Of a stretch of DNA of 64,000 nt, positions 24,344-32,706 are shown in pieces. Location: NCBI RefSeq assembly GCF_008017445.1, contig NZ_VRSW01000001.1, positions 496,001 to 560,000 on the forward strand. The letters run 5' to 3'. Within the stretch, counting starts at the first letter, position 1, and every line of letters begins with the position of its first letter. Position numbers and translations under genes: made by a program. The DNA comes from Microbacterium mitrae. Lineage in GTDB: Bacteria > Actinomycetota > Actinomycetes > Actinomycetales > Microbacteriaceae. Under the pieces are notes generated by a model. It did not search any database, was not told the DNA's origin, and saw only the letters and a program-made list of their open reading frames with translations.

Positions 24344-25482
24344 GACGTCGGACCAACCTCATCATCGTCGTCAAAATCGCTCAGGCCGAGGCGATCGGCA
24401 ACACCCAGCTCAGCCACGTTGATCTCGGGAATCACGATCGGGCGCGTGAGCGGGCGGGGCGATGTCGCATTCTGTGCCGCCTCCTCATCCGCTGCGACCT
24501 CATCGGCCTGAGTGGTGAGCGACTCGGCCACCTCGTCGGCGGTCTGAGCCTCTGCGGCTTCGGCGACCGATGGTTCCGCACGCCCTTCTACGACCACCTC
24601 GATCACCTCTTCGGCGATCTGGGGCTCGGGTTCAGCGGCCGGAACCACGGCTGCCGTAGCCGCGGTGGCCGCGGTGGCGGCGGTTGCGCCGGCGCTTGCG
24701 CCTGTCGCCACTTCACGCTGCACCTTGCGCATCGCGCTCAGGGCCTCGGCCGATGCTTCACCGCGCGCCTTCACCGGCGCCAGCCGCGGAATCGCGGAGG
24801 TGTCGCCGTAGCCGCCATGTGCTTCGTCACGCATCAGCTCACCAAACTTGAGCTCAATAACGCGACGCTTCATCTGATCGACGAATCCGGCCTCGTGCGT
24901 GGCCATGACCACCGTGGTTCCGGTCGCGTTAATGCGCGCGAGCAGTCGCATGATCTCGGTCGAGGTCGCCGGATCAAGGTTTCCGGTTGGCTCATCGGCC
25001 AACAGCAGCTTGGGGTCGCCAACGATGGCGCGTGCGATCGCAACGCGCTGCTGTTCACCACCAGAAAGTTCGGTCGGCATGCGCTTTTCTTTGCCGGTGA
25101 GACCGACCAGCTCAAGCACGCGCTCGACATTGGTGTGGGTGAGCGCACGCGAAGCGCCGGTCACCTGCAGCGCAAAGGCAACGTTTTGAAAGACCGTCTT
25201 GGTCGACAGCAACCGGAAGTCTTGAAAGACGGAACCGATTTGGCGGCGAAAGTACGGAACCTTACGACTCGACATGCGCTTGAGGTCGTGACCCAAGACA
25301 TGAATCTGGCCGCTGGAGGCAACGTCTTCACGCATGATGAGACGCAGGCAGGAGCTCTTTCCCGAGCCCGAGGCACCGACAAGGAAGACGAAATCGCCGC
25401 GGTCAACGTTAAAGCTGACGTCGTTCAGTGCGGGTTTCGCCGTTCCGCGGTAGCGCTTGGTGACATTTTCAAAGCGGATCAT
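24340..25482 (-). CDS. ftsE: Cell-division ATPase FtsE with long Ala/Glu-rich C-terminal extension
   Basis: ABC ATPase partner of FtsX. Motifs: Walker A GASGSGKSS (about residue 36), signature LSGGEQQRVAIARAI (about 140), Walker B LLLADEPTGNLD, switch His in VMATHEAG. The ordinary FtsE domain ends near residue 230. A further 150 residues follow: an Ala/Thr run, Glu/Ala-rich low-complexity sequence, and a distinct acidic end (IPEINVAELGVADRLGLSDFDDDDEVG). Since typical FtsE is about 225-230 residues, the tail is an addition; its ordered terminal motif suggests a docking peptide rather than random extension. Confidence 0.95.
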   Translation of the reverse strand: MIRFENVTKRYRGTAKPALNDVSFNVDRGDFVFLVGASGSGKSSCLRLIMREDVASSGQIHVLGHDLKRMSSRKVPYFRRQIGSVFQDFRLLSTKTVFQNVAFALQVTGASRALTHTNVERVLELVGLTGKEKRMPTELSGGEQQRVAIARAIVGDPKLLLADEPTGNLDPATSTEIMRLLARINATGTTVVMATHEAGFVDQMKRRVIELKFGELMRDEAHGGYGDTSAIPRLAPVKARGEASAEALSAMRKVQREVATGASAGATAATAATAATAAVVPAAEPEPQIAEEVIEVVVEGRAEPSVAEAAEAQTADEVAESLTTQADEVAADEEAAQNATSPRPLTRPIVIPEINVAELGVADRLGLSDFDDDDEVGPTS

Positions 25483-25543
25483 GGCTTGTTGAGCCTAAGC
25501 CGGAATCTGCGCGTATTTACGCGCGACACTCACCCGCAGAGAA

Positions 25544-26656
25544 TCAGTCGTCGTCGTCTTTGCGCTTGCGCCAGCGGATTCCCGCCGAGATCAGGCCATC
25601 AATGTCGCCGTCAAAGACGACCGCCGGGTTGCCGTGTTCAAAGCCGGTGCGCAGGTCTTTGACGAGCTGCTGCCCGTACAGGAAGTACGAACGCATCTGG
25701 TCGCCCCAGCTTGCGGTGATGGTTCCGGCCAGCTCTTTCTTCTTCGCCGCTTCTGCCTCTTTTTGAAGCAGCAACAGGCGGGTCTGCAGCACGCGCATTG
25801 CGGCCGCGCGGTTTTGAATCTGGCTCTTCTCGTTCTGCATCGAGACCACGATTCCGGTGGGAAGGTGGGTGATGCGCACGGCCGAGTCTGTGGTGTTGAC
25901 CGACTGCCCGCCGGGCCCCGAGGAGCGGAACACATCAACGCGAATGTCGTTCTCGGGAATGTCGACTTCGACGGCCTCTTCCATCACCGGAATAACTTCA
26001 ACGGCCGCGAAGCTCGTCTGGCGCTTGTCTGCGCTACCGAAGGGGCTGATGCGCGCCAGGCGGTGCGTGCCGGCCTCAACCGACAGGGTGCCGTAGGCGT
26101 AGGGAGCGGTGACCTCAAACGTGGCCGACTTAATGCCAGCACCCTCCGCATATGAGGTGTCCATGACCTTCACGCTGTAGCCGTGACGCTCGGCCCACCG
26201 CAGGTACATGCGCATGAGCATTTCGGCAAAGTCGGTGGCGTCGTCGCCACCGGCGCCGGAGCGAATGGTGACCACGGCGCCGCGGTCGTCGTACTCGCCG
26301 TCCATCAGAGTCTGCACTTCGAGCTGGTTGACGACCTGCGTGAGGTCGGCAAGCTCCTTGCGAGCCTCCTCGGCCGAGTCTTCGTCTTCCATCTCGTTGG
26401 CGAGTTCGATCAGCACGTCGAGGTCGTCGAGGCGGCGCTGCACACCGCTGACGCGGGCGTACTCCGACTGGCGGTGGCTCAGCGCGCTGGTGACCTTCTG
26501 TGCTTCTTCGGGATTGTCCCAGAGGTCGGGCGCGCCGGCTGCTTCGCTGAGGCGCGCAATTTCGGCCTGGAGCGCGTCGACGTCGACCACCGCAAGGATG
26601 TCGGAGAACGTGGATCGCACCGCGGCGATTTCTGAAGACAAATCAAGTTCGAGCAT
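25544..26656 (-). CDS. prfB: Peptide chain release factor 2
   Basis: Class I release factor reading UAA/UGA. The 370-residue product has the codon-recognition region with SPF in LARISPFGSADKRQ (about residue 205) and the catalytic GGQ in SSGPGGQSVNTTDSAVRITHLPTG (about 250). The frame is continuous from the ATG, so the autoregulatory +1 frameshift found in many prfB genes is absent. It is the first gene of the prfB-ftsE-ftsX-smpB block, with a 61-base gap to ftsE. Confidence 0.97.
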   Translation of the reverse strand: MLELDLSSEIAAVRSTFSDILAVVDVDALQAEIARLSEAAGAPDLWDNPEEAQKVTSALSHRQSEYARVSGVQRRLDDLDVLIELANEMEDEDSAEEARKELADLTQVVNQLEVQTLMDGEYDDRGAVVTIRSGAGGDDATDFAEMLMRMYLRWAERHGYSVKVMDTSYAEGAGIKSATFEVTAPYAYGTLSVEAGTHRLARISPFGSADKRQTSFAAVEVIPVMEEAVEVDIPENDIRVDVFRSSGPGGQSVNTTDSAVRITHLPTGIVVSMQNEKSQIQNRAAAMRVLQTRLLLLQKEAEAAKKKELAGTITASWGDQMRSYFLYGQQLVKDLRTGFEHGNPAVVFDGDIDGLISAGIRWRKRKDDDD

Positions 26657-26763
26657 GACCTCCCCAGCCTACCGCCCGCTAGCGTCGCCGCGAGCGAGAA
26701 TAGGCTGGAGCCAATAGTCGAGGCGGTCGACGGAACCAGCGGCTCGACGGTGAGGATACGCAC

Positions 26764-28056
26764 GTGAGCGAAAGCGCCAGTACCGGAGACATTCTCAAGC
26801 GGTTCGCGCCGATGATCTACGGCCCGACGATTCTGTTCGCCCTCGGTGAGGGCGCTGTTATTCCGTTGCTGCCGGTGCTGGCGACCAAGATGGGTGCCGA
26901 TTTGGCTGTCTCATCGCTCGTGGTCACGGCACTGGTGATCGGCCAGCTCTGCGGCAACCTGCCTGCCGGGTGGGCCGTTGCGCGATTCGGTGAGCGCATC
27001 ACGATGATCGCATCGTCGGCGATCACCCTGGTCGGCACGCTGGTGTTGCTCTTTGCCCCCAGCCTCGGCGTCTTGATGCTGTCTGCGCTGATCATCGGCT
27101 TTTCCGCCTCCGCCTTCGGTTTGGCGCGCCACGCCTTCATGACCACGCGCGTGCCGCTGTACTTCCGCGCCCGCGCGCTCAGTCTGCTGGGCGGGTCCTT
27201 TCGTTTTGGCATGTTTATCGGGCCGTTCGTGTCGGCCGCGCTGCTCGCGCTTTTCGGCACCGAGTACGCCTCGATTTGGTTTTTTGTGGCATGCGCTGTC
27301 GCGGTGATCGCACTCGTGACGTTTGGCCCCGATCCGGAGAAGGCTGCCGCGAGCGCACCGGAACCGTCGCTCACGCGCACATCGACAGAAGATGCCGATA
27401 CCGGCGAAGTGATTTCAACTGGCAGCGTGCCGACGGTCGCGTCGCATGAGGGCGTGTTTCGCACCATGCTGAACCATCGTTCGGTGCTGTTTCGGCTGGG
27501 GCTCACCGCGGCATCACTGTCTGGCCTGCGTTCAGCCCGCCAAGCGCTGCTGCCGCTGTGGGGTGTTTCGCTGGGGTTGGATGCGCAGTCGATCGCGCTG
27601 ATCGTCGGCATTTCGGGCGCGATTGATTTTGCGTTGTTCTATGCCAGCGGTCAGGTGATGGATCGGTTCGGGCGGCTGTGGGCGGCGTTGCCAGCAACGG
27701 TGCTGATGGCCGTCGGCTTTCTCGCCCTCTCCCTCACTCACGACCTCACGCACGCGACGATGTGGTTTGGCGCCTTTGCGATGATGCTGGGCGTCGGCAA
27801 CGGTCTTTCGAGCGGCATTCTGCTCACCCTCGGCGCTGATACCGCGCCGCAGCACGACCCCGCACCGTATCTGGGTTCGTGGCGAATGATGACCGATGGC
27901 GGTGCGACCTTCGCGCCTCTTGTGATCACCGGCATTACGGCGGTGGCATCCCTCCCGGTCGCGGCCGCCGCGATGGGCGTGCTTGGCATCTTTGGCGCTG
28001 TGGGCTTTGCGCGCTACATTCCGCGTTTTGTGCCGCGCCCGGCGGGGCGAGAGTAG
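26764..28056 (+). CDS. MFS transporter
   Basis: A 430-residue major facilitator with about twelve spans. Motif-A-like sequence RFGERITMIAS follows span 2, and an analogous DRFGRLWAALPA sits at the half-protein repeat. A hydrophilic central loop of about 45 residues (DPEKAAASAPEPSLTRTSTEDADTG) joins the halves. The GTG start with GGTGAGGA upstream lies 107 bases from the divergent prfB. Sugar-efflux or drug-efflux type; substrate not identifiable. Confidence 0.85.
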   Translation: MSESASTGDILKRFAPMIYGPTILFALGEGAVIPLLPVLATKMGADLAVSSLVVTALVIGQLCGNLPAGWAVARFGERITMIASSAITLVGTLVLLFAPSLGVLMLSALIIGFSASAFGLARHAFMTTRVPLYFRARALSLLGGSFRFGMFIGPFVSAALLALFGTEYASIWFFVACAVAVIALVTFGPDPEKAAASAPEPSLTRTSTEDADTGEVISTGSVPTVASHEGVFRTMLNHRSVLFRLGLTAASLSGLRSARQALLPLWGVSLGLDAQSIALIVGISGAIDFALFYASGQVMDRFGRLWAALPATVLMAVGFLALSLTHDLTHATMWFGAFAMMLGVGNGLSSGILLTLGADTAPQHDPAPYLGSWRMMTDGGATFAPLVITGITAVASLPVAAAAMGVLGIFGAVGFARYIPRFVPRPAGRE

Positions 28057-28073
28057 CGCGCCCGCTCCTTCAC

Positions 28074-29020
28074 CTATTCGACCGTGTCACCGAGGCTGGG
28101 TGTGGTTTGTAGCCGCGCCCGGGCGGCGGCGAGGTGGGCAAGCTCAAGCACCGTGACGGTGTTCTCCCCCGCGATGAGCGCTGCTGCCGGCACGAACAGT
28201 GTTTCTTGCGGCCCGGTGGCGCGATAGCGACCGAGCAAGAAGCCGTTGATCGCAACGAACCCTTCTCCCCACTGCGAGGTGTTCAAGAACAGGTCTCCCA
28301 GAGTGTCGAGCTCAAACGTCGCGCTCCACGCGGTGGGCTCGGCTGGGTTTGCCTCCTGCGTACGCCGGTGCTGAATCACGTCGGCCACATCAATCGGGGT
28401 CGTGGCCCACCCGGTGAGCTCCACGCCGTCCAGGGTTGCCGGGCCGATGAGACCCTTGTGCTCACCAAGTCTGTGGTCGTAATTGACGCGACCCTGTTCC
28501 TCCACGATCACTGTGAGCTGGCGTCCGGCACCAATCTGCAGGCTCCGCTCTTTTCGCGTGCGGGATATGGTTCCAACCGGCACGCCGTCGACGAACACGC
28601 GTGCGAAATCGCGCACCTCGGCAAAGGCGAGGGTGCGAATCCCCTCCCACCGCTCCCCCAACGCCACGTCGTATCGCATGATGGCGCTGAGGTGGTCGCG
28701 CTCTTCAAACGTCGGCGGGTGCGGCGTGACAGGCGCGTCAGCCTCACGCGGCGCCCAGTTGCCGGCCGGCTGCAGCGGCACGTCAATCACGACGCTTGCC
28801 AGCGATGGTTCCGCCGCTGGTTCCGCTGCCTCCGGCCCCAGAAGGTCGGCATCCCACGGCGGAACCGGCGCGTAGTTGGAGATGACCTCGCGAAAACGCC
28901 GGAACTTCTCGGTCACCCGCCCGGCCTCATCCAGGGGCGCGTCGTAGTCGTAGGAGGTGACGATCGGAAGGTACCGGCCGCGATCGTTGGCACCGTTTGT
29001 GAGGCCAAAATTGGTGCACG
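28074..29020 (-). pseudogene. C-terminal half of a GH35 beta-galactosidase, 5' part deleted
   Basis: The readable part begins at CTNFGLTNGANDRGRYLPIVTSYDYDAPLDEAG, which matches the region just after the catalytic core in GH35 beta-galactosidases (usually GGTNFGFTNGAN). It continues for about 310 residues of beta-sandwich domains to a normal stop. The first roughly 290 residues, including both catalytic Glu, are missing. The open frame can be extended upstream only into unrelated sequence (RAKQRRSRTRQPRRLYPARL) lacking a ribosome site. The usual GGT before NFG is altered, marking the breakpoint. It is almost certainly inactive. An upstream permease scrap supports a deletion. Confidence 0.85.
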
Positions 29021-29043
29021 CGTGAGTGACGTGGGGCCAGCGC

Positions 29044-29142
29044 TCAGCGTCGAGGGCGAGGCGAGCCGGATACAATCGCCGTGGTTGTCGCGTTCGTGAC
29101 CGGCGCTGTTTCGCGCGCACTGGTTCCGGTTGAGAGGGTCAC
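29044..29142 (-). pseudogene. N-terminal remnant of a second sugar ABC permease
   Basis: A GTG one base after the stop of the intact permease is preceded by GGAGGTGAGG. It opens a 32-codon frame VTLSTGTSARETAPVTNATT... that looks like the Ala/Thr-rich cytoplasmic start of a MalG-type permease, then terminates (RPRR stop). MalF/MalG pairs are normally adjacent in this order. The rest of the gene appears lost in the same deletion that beheaded the beta-galactosidase gene. Confidence 0.5.
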
Positions 29143-29143
29143 C

Positions 29144-30058
29144 TCACCTCACCTCCTGGCGGGAGCCGCGCAACTGCACCACATAGGCGATCACCGCGGT
29201 GATGATGCCCATGATGATGGCGACGGTGGCGGCGTAGTTGAACTGCTGGCCGGCGAACGACAGGTTGTACGCGTACATATTGGGCGTGAACGAAGTCGTG
29301 ATGACGTTGGGTGCCAGCGGGCTCAAGATGTTGGGTTCGTTGAACAATTGGAAGCTGCCGATGATGGAGAAAATCGTGGCGATCACGAGCGCACCGCGTA
29401 GGGCGGGGAGCTTGACGACCGCGATGGTGCGCCAGGTTCCGGCGCCGTCGATGGCTGCCGCCTCATACAGATCGGCAGGAATCGTCTTGAGGGAGGAGTA
29501 GAAGATCAGCATGTTGTAGCCGACGAACTCCCACGTCACGATGTTGCCGATCGACACCAAGATCCATTCGCGGGCAAACGGGGTGATCGCCTCGATGCCG
29601 AGCAGGTCGTTGATATTGGCGGTGAGGCCAAACTGGTCGCCGTAGATGTAGCCCCACATCAAGACCGCAACGACGGCCGGCACCGCGTAGGGCAAGAAGA
29701 CGATGATGCGAAAGAAGGAGCTGGCGCGCAGGCGATCGCTGTCGATGGCGAGGGCGGCGCCGAGGGCGAGGGCCAGCATGATCGGAACCTGCACGAGCAG
29801 GAAGAGCAGAACGCGCCCGAAACCCTCCCAGAACTTGGGGTCGCTTGCTGCCTGAATGTAGTTATCGAGCCAGACGAAGGAGGTGCCGCCGACGAGTTGT
29901 TCTCGAAACAGGCTGAGCCAGATGGCGTACACCAGCGGGGCGAGAAAGATCAGGGCGAATACCACCATGAACGGGCCGACGAACACCCAGCCGCGCCAGT
30001 CTGCGCGCGGGCGTCTGGCGAGCAGCGGCGGGGGCTGCACTGTGGTTGTCGTCACCAT
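29144..30058 (-). CDS. Sugar ABC transporter permease (MalF/UgpA type)
   Basis: A 304-residue inner-membrane permease with six spans. The cytoplasmic EAA loop reads EAAAIDGAGTWRTIAVVKLPAL (about residue 210), which docks the shared ATPase. The ATG follows GGAGAGGATC; an in-frame start further upstream falls in the operator region and is rejected. Its expected partners, a binding protein and a second permease, are missing: a second-permease scrap follows and a LacI regulator lies on the other side. The protein itself looks intact but is probably non-functional without them. Confidence 0.88.
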   Translation of the reverse strand: MVTTTTVQPPPLLARRPRADWRGWVFVGPFMVVFALIFLAPLVYAIWLSLFREQLVGGTSFVWLDNYIQAASDPKFWEGFGRVLLFLLVQVPIMLALALGAALAIDSDRLRASSFFRIIVFLPYAVPAVVAVLMWGYIYGDQFGLTANINDLLGIEAITPFAREWILVSIGNIVTWEFVGYNMLIFYSSLKTIPADLYEAAAIDGAGTWRTIAVVKLPALRGALVIATIFSIIGSFQLFNEPNILSPLAPNVITTSFTPNMYAYNLSFAGQQFNYAATVAIIMGIITAVIAYVVQLRGSRQEVR

Positions 30059-30091
30059 TGACTGATCCTCTCCGGCGATTCGTTGCCGATG

Positions 30092-30139
30092 TGTCAACGT
30101 CAACATATGCGATGTCGGGGTAACATGTCAACGTCAACA
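30092..30139. promoter_or_regulatory. Two operator copies between permease and LacI gene
   Basis: The 14-mer TGTCAACGTCAACA occurs twice in direct orientation (30092-30105 and 30126-30139), 34 bp apart, in the divergent promoter region. TGTTGACGTTGACA (its reverse complement) is a pattern known for LacI-family operators in actinobacterial sugar operons. The neighbouring LacI protein is the obvious ligand, likely with autoregulation. Confidence 0.75.
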
Positions 30140-30156
30140 CAAACGGGAGGTGGCGC

Positions 30157-31182
30157 GTGTCGATAGAGCTCTCAGCTGATCGCCCTCGCGAGACGTCGAT
30201 GGAAGATGTCGCCAGGGTGGCCGGCGTCTCAGCGCAGACGGTGTCTCGCGTGGTGCGCAATAAGGGCTACGTGGGAGCAGCCACCCGCGAAAAAGTGCAG
30301 GCCGCAATGGCCGAGCTGGGCTACCGCCCCAACAGCGCGGCGCGGGCACTGCGCTCGGGGCGCTTTCACGCCATCGGTGTGATCATGTTTTCACTCAGCT
30401 CCTACGGCAATATGCGAACGCTCGATGCGATCGCCTCGCGCGCGGCGCAGGCCGGGTACGCACTCACGCTCATTCCAGTCGAAACGGTCTCTCAATCGAC
30501 CGTGACCGGAGCCTTTAACCGCCTCACCGAGCATGCCGTTGATGGCATCGTGATTATCATTGAGGCTCATGAGTTGAACGGCGCCGAGCTGGAGATTCCA
30601 GACGGGCTGCCCGTTGTTGTGGTCGACTCCACCAAGCGCGGCGAGCACGCGCACATCGATACCGACCAGGCAATGGGGGCACGTCAAGCGACCGAGCATC
30701 TGTTGTCGTTGGGGCATGAGACGGTGTGGCATGTATCTGGACCGGACGAGTCCTATTCGGCCGAGCGCCGTCGAGAGGCATGGCGCCGCACGCTGGTCGA
30801 GAACGAACGGGCCGTGCCCGCGGTGATTACCGGCGATTGGTCGGCAGATTCTGGCTACGCCGCCGGCGTGCAGTTGCGTGAACACGACGATGTCACCGCG
30901 ATTTTCGCCGCCAGCGATGCGATCGCGATTGGCCTGATTCGGGCGTTCCACGAGGCGGGCATCAGCGTTCCCGAGCGCGTCAGCATCGTCGGCTTTGACG
31001 ATATTCCGGAGGCCGCAAACCTCTGGCCGCCCCTCACCACAATTTCGCAAGACTTCGCCGCCGTCGGCGAGCGCGCCGTTGACGCGCTGATGCGCGAAAT
31101 CGACGGCGAAACAGACGGCGAGGCTCCCCCAATCGCAACGCGACTGATCGAGCGGGCGAGCACCGCGGCCCCACGCGGGTAA
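30157..31182 (+). CDS. LacI family transcriptional regulator
   Basis: A 341-residue repressor. The N-terminal helix-turn-helix and hinge read MEDVARVAGVSAQTVSRVV...YVGAATREKVQAAM and RPNSAARALRSGR. The C-terminal part is a periplasmic-binding-like effector domain (VDGIVIII, IDTDQAMGARQATEHLLSLGH, VSIVGFDDIPEAANLWPPLTTI). The GTG has GGGAGG upstream. It is divergent from the sugar permease, with paired operators between. Given the adjacent GH35 remnant, a beta-galactoside or other galactoside is the likely inducer; this is inference. Confidence 0.93.
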   Translation: MSIELSADRPRETSMEDVARVAGVSAQTVSRVVRNKGYVGAATREKVQAAMAELGYRPNSAARALRSGRFHAIGVIMFSLSSYGNMRTLDAIASRAAQAGYALTLIPVETVSQSTVTGAFNRLTEHAVDGIVIIIEAHELNGAELEIPDGLPVVVVDSTKRGEHAHIDTDQAMGARQATEHLLSLGHETVWHVSGPDESYSAERRREAWRRTLVENERAVPAVITGDWSADSGYAAGVQLREHDDVTAIFAASDAIAIGLIRAFHEAGISVPERVSIVGFDDIPEAANLWPPLTTISQDFAAVGERAVDALMREIDGETDGEAPPIATRLIERASTAAPRG

Positions 31183-31198
31183 CGCCCGCGCAGCGGCG

Positions 31199-31651
31199 TT
31201 AATCGTCGTCGAGGGCGGTGCGGCTTGTCGCGGTTGCGGTAAGGGTGATGCCGTCGGGCAGGAGTGCTGAAATCAGCGGCGGGTGCCACTCGGTGCTGAC
31301 CTCAACGATGGCAGTCACACCATCTTCGGTGCGGGCGCTGACGAGCACCACGTCGTCTGCCGAGGCTCCGACCACGGCAGCAGCCTGGTTCCACACATCG
31401 TCGTTCGTGAGCAATGCGACCGCTTCACCATCACTGACGGTCAGCGTAAAGCCGTCAGAACCCGCAAGCGCTGCGGCCGAAGCGATACCGTCAATCTTCT
31501 TCTGGGTGATGTACACGCTGGTGGCGGCCGTCGTCACGATGATGAGCGCGATCGCCAAAAGCACGTAACCCAAAACCAGCGGCAGGATGGAACCGGCTTC
31601 GTCGCGAGCGACGGAACGGACGCGCTCTTGTGCGCTGAGCCGGCGACTCAC
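31199..31651 (-). CDS. TadE/TadG-like secreted pilus accessory protein (Rv3654c-like)
   Basis: A 150-residue protein with a single N-terminal membrane segment (DEAGSILPLVLGYVLLAIALIIVTTAATSVYI), preceded by a basic stretch and a Gly that could be a prepilin-peptidase site. The rest (KKIDGIASAAALAGSDGF...) resembles TadE-like proteins encoded last in actinobacterial flp/tad loci. The GTG start overlaps the preceding stop by four bases (GTGA). It is the last gene of the locus, and its stop faces the LacI gene. Role in pilus assembly is inferred from position. Confidence 0.75.
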   Translation of the reverse strand: MSRRLSAQERVRSVARDEAGSILPLVLGYVLLAIALIIVTTAATSVYITQKKIDGIASAAALAGSDGFTLTVSDGEAVALLTNDDVWNQAAAVVGASADDVVLVSARTEDGVTAIVEVSTEWHPPLISALLPDGITLTATATSRTALDDD

Positions 31652-32091
31652 GGCGCCTCCCCGTACTCCGAGACGCGGTGAGTGCTGGAGGCTGTGAGCG
31701 TGACGGACGCGCCACCATTGCTGGTGAGAAAGTCGGGCATCAGGGGCAGCGGCGATGCTGCGGTGACCGTGATGGTGACGAGCCCGCCCGGCGATGGGCA
31801 TGGGCCCGGGTCCGCGCACGTGATCGATACCTGCACGCGGTCGGCCGGTAGCCCGTACTGTTCGACGATGATGGCGACATTGCTGCCAACGAGGTCAACT
31901 TCGGCCGGGTTTTGCGCGAGCACGCGTGCGGCGTATCGGGCGGCCGCGTCGACGCCGAACGTGTGGCTCTGAATCTGGGCGAGCGCAATGATGAGGTAGA
32001 CGAGCGGAACCAGCAGCAAGACGCCAGCGCCGATGAATTCGAGTGAGGCAGAGCCGCGCTGGTCAGCGATCAAGCGTTTCAGCCGGCGCAT
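31648..32091 (-). CDS. TadE-like pseudopilin
   Basis: A 147-residue protein, MRRLKRLIADQRGSASLEFIGAGVLLLVPLVYLIIAL. The Gly-Ser-Ala-Ser-Leu-Glu-Phe pattern before the hydrophobic helix is the processing site and Glu5-like position of TadE/type IV pseudopilins. The remaining domain has two Cys (ITCADPGPC). A start seven codons earlier is also open and would overlap the previous gene by 50 bases; the chosen ATG overlaps by 29. Part of the Tad operon. Confidence 0.8.
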   Translation of the reverse strand: MRRLKRLIADQRGSASLEFIGAGVLLLVPLVYLIIALAQIQSHTFGVDAAARYAARVLAQNPAEVDLVGSNVAIIVEQYGLPADRVQVSITCADPGPCPSPGGLVTITVTAASPLPLMPDFLTSNGGASVTLTASSTHRVSEYGEAP

Positions 32092-32461
32092 GAGCGCTGA
32101 TCTCCATTCCATACGGCACTCCCCAAAACCCCAGCAGCGGCAACGTCGCCTGCACCGTCATGGTGATGGTTCCGTCGCTCTCACTCCCCTGCACTCCCTG
32201 CAGTACGGCCGAACTCACCGCGCGCGACACGATGGTCAGCACACGCTCTTCACCCTCGGCGACGGTGGTGTCGGCAAGGGCGGCATGAAATGCCCCGTCG
32301 ATCGCGGCGTCTTGCACGACGTTTCGAATGTAGAGCCCGAGCGCCAACTGCACGATCGCGAGCGTGAGAAAGGTGAGCAGCAGCCCAACCATCACAAACT
32401 CCGCTGGCGCTGATCCGCGTTCGGATCGCGCGCCCGCGAGCCCGCGTTTGTGCAGGCTCAT
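32063..32461 (-). CDS. TadE-like pseudopilin
   Basis: A 132-residue TadE-family protein. ERGSAPAEFVMVGLLLTFLTLAIVQLALGLYI has the cleavage-site Gly, the conserved Glu and the hydrophobic helix of TadE proteins, followed by NVVQDAAIDGAFHAAL. Its ATG shares a base with the stop codon of the preceding small pilin-like gene. Tandem TadE-like genes at the end of the cluster are usual. Confidence 0.82.
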   Translation of the reverse strand: MSLHKRGLAGARSERGSAPAEFVMVGLLLTFLTLAIVQLALGLYIRNVVQDAAIDGAFHAALADTTVAEGEERVLTIVSRAVSSAVLQGVQGSESDGTITMTVQATLPLLGFWGVPYGMEISAHAPAETLDR

Positions 32462-32640
32462 CAGCCCACGTTTGTCATGTTTTCGATCGTGTCGTTGAAG
32501 AGCCCTTCAAAGGCCGGCCACGCGAGAAACCACAGCGCAACAACGAGCGCCGCCGTCATCAACGTCACCAAAACCCAACCAGGCACATCGCCGGACTGAT
32601 CGTAGAGTTTGCTCCGCAGAGCCCGAGTGAACTTCGACAT
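32461..32640 (-). CDS. Small Flp-pilin-like membrane protein
   Basis: A 59-residue peptide MSKFTRALRSKLYDQSGDVPGWVLVTLMTAALVVALWFLAW with one hydrophobic helix and a short acidic end (NDTIENMTNVG). Size, position before the tadE genes and the Gly before the helix fit the Flp/DUF4244 pilin slot of actinobacterial tad loci. The usual Glu after the cleavage site is not in the standard place, so it may be a diverged pilin. The ATG is chosen over a GTG two codons upstream; the ribosome site is weak. Confidence 0.68.
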   Translation of the reverse strand: MSKFTRALRSKLYDQSGDVPGWVLVTLMTAALVVALWFLAWPAFEGLFNDTIENMTNVG

Positions 32641-32706
32641 GCCCACAGTCTGCGACCGATCTCCAGGGCGCGACCAAAGTTCTCCACAGGTGCCCCTCGA
32701 GCATGC

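Noticed and set aside
25544..26656. Programmed frameshift in prfB
   Set aside because: The frame is uninterrupted from ATG to stop, with no in-frame TGA near codon 25.
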